Below are positions 63,280 through 64,000 of a stretch of 64,000 nucleotides of DNA, piece by piece. Made by a program: the position numbers and the translations under genes. Each line of letters starts with the position of its first letter. Position 1 is the first letter of the stretch. The stretch is from Azadirachta indica (taxonomy: Eukaryota > Streptophyta > Magnoliopsida > Sapindales > Meliaceae): positions 3,282,481 to 3,346,480 of the forward strand of contig CM040448.1 in assembly GCA_022749755.1 (NCBI GenBank), read 5' to 3'. Below the pieces are notes generated by a model that was given only the letters and a program-made list of their open reading frames with translations, did no database searches and was not told where the DNA came from.

Positions 63280-63462
63280 ATGGAGGTAATTGAGCAAAAG
63301 AGTGTGATAAACAAAGACCCAGATGAAAAAAGTTCTGAAAAACGACCACCTTTGGTGTTTATTCATGGTAGCTACCACGCAGCTTGGTGCTGGGCTGAAC
63401 ACTGGTTGCCTTTCTTTTCTGCTTCTGGGTTTGATTGCTATGCTGTCAGCTTGTTGGGTCAG
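63280..63462 (+). CDS. Alpha/beta hydrolase, first exon only (runs off window)
   Basis: Exon 1 ends in CAG at 63462 before a GTGACT donor; later exons lie beyond the window. The 61 codons give MEVIEQKSV, a charged linker, then PPLVFIHGSYHAAWCWAEHW and GFDCYAVSLLGQ. This is strand beta-3 plus the oxyanion-hole HG motif and the next beta-alpha unit of the alpha/beta hydrolase fold. The nucleophile serine and the rest of the triad are not in the window, so no reaction can be assigned. Related Arabidopsis proteins are predicted chloroplast hydrolases. The start at 63280 lacks a transit peptide, and the better peptide lies just upstream in a different frame. Confidence 0.75.
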
Positions 63463-64000
63463 GTGACTCGTGCTTGCTCTCTATTTATATTTCTCGTTAC
63501 TGTTTCTTTATTTCATTATTTTGAAGCTTAATTGGGTTGGGTCGGGTGATTTTACTCTTATTCATGAAGCTTGTTGGTTTAAATTTTGGTGGCTTCATCA
63601 GATATTTATAGTTAATTTCTTATGATTGTATGTGGTGCTTTAATTTTATAGAGTAAAAAGCATCTTGATTTGTGCTTCTGTATTCGTTTTTCTTTCCCAT
63701 TTTGCTTTGTTTGGTTGATGAGAAAGTGTGGAAGCATAAAGAAAATTGAAATTTTGAATCTGAAAATGTTCATTATTTGCAATTCAGGAAAGGAGATAGC
63801 TCATTCAACTGAACCAAATTGAGCTATCTTTGCTATCTGTGTTTCTTCTTTCCTTTTTCCCCTCGAGTAACCAAAACAAATAAAATTAGGATTAAGAAGG
63901 AACTATGCTCATTCAAATCATTTCCATCATTCAAACCTTCAAGTTTGATAATGAATTTGCGCTTCGACTGATGATTTTTCGCTGGAAGTTCAGTCCAAAA
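63463..64000 (+). other. Intron 1 of the right-end hydrolase gene
   Basis: T-rich intron-like sequence after the donor at 63463. No further exon with the family motifs is visible before the window ends. Confidence 0.6.

Overview
This window is nuclear DNA of a flowering plant, almost certainly a core eudicot. Genes are split by short GT-AG introns in AT-rich DNA, microsatellites are frequent, and the products are plant-specific (RuBisCO small subunit with a transit peptide, LOB-domain factor, BEE-type bHLH, neoxanthin synthase). The RBCS transit peptide and general style remind me of Citrus or another rosid, but the species is inference only. All exon models were built by hand from splice sites, reading phase and protein similarity recalled from memory. 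Where a total length is given it is a multiple of three.

Layout. 701-9345 (-): five-KH-domain RNA-binding protein with a 5' UTR intron and a 3.0-kb intron. 9350-12025: AT-rich spacer. 12026-13024 (-): class II LBD factor (LBD41 type). 13025-19900: gene-poor spacer with microsatellites, hairpins and a duplicated NotI-site motif. 19932-20216 (-): small cysteine-rich secreted peptide. 21256-21993 (+): RBCS with a textbook light-responsive promoter. 26080-26616 (-): unrecognised 178-residue acidic protein. 29699-30649 (-): conserved plant protein of 176 aa. 31560-40355: long AT-rich spacer with repeat remnants. 40356-43870 (+): MAGL/CSE-type alpha/beta hydrolase. 45035-47697 (+): ABA4 neoxanthin synthase. 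47867-50094 (-): MurB-type UDP-N-acetylenolpyruvoylglucosamine reductase, with a SINE in its first intron. 51275-56027 (-): multi-pass protein resembling only the N-terminal half of ZnT5/MTP12. 58605-60150 (-): BEE1/BEE3-like bHLH. 63128 to the window end (+): first exon of another alpha/beta hydrolase.

The most unusual item is the MurB gene. It is a bacterial peptidoglycan-precursor enzyme, apparently intact, spliced and plastid-targeted, in a flowering plant. It lies tail-to-tail with ABA4, another plastid protein, only 169 bp away. Other points of interest are the ZnT5-like protein without a cation-efflux domain, a probable U12-type AT-AG intron in that gene, and a SINE with a perfect 13-bp target-site duplication.

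The genes do not form a pathway. RBCS, ABA4 and MurB act in the plastid, LBD and bHLH are nuclear regulators, and the KH protein is a post-transcriptional factor. LBD41, the 176-aa gene and the MAGL-type hydrolase probably reflect conserved gene order with Arabidopsis chromosomes 3 and 5.
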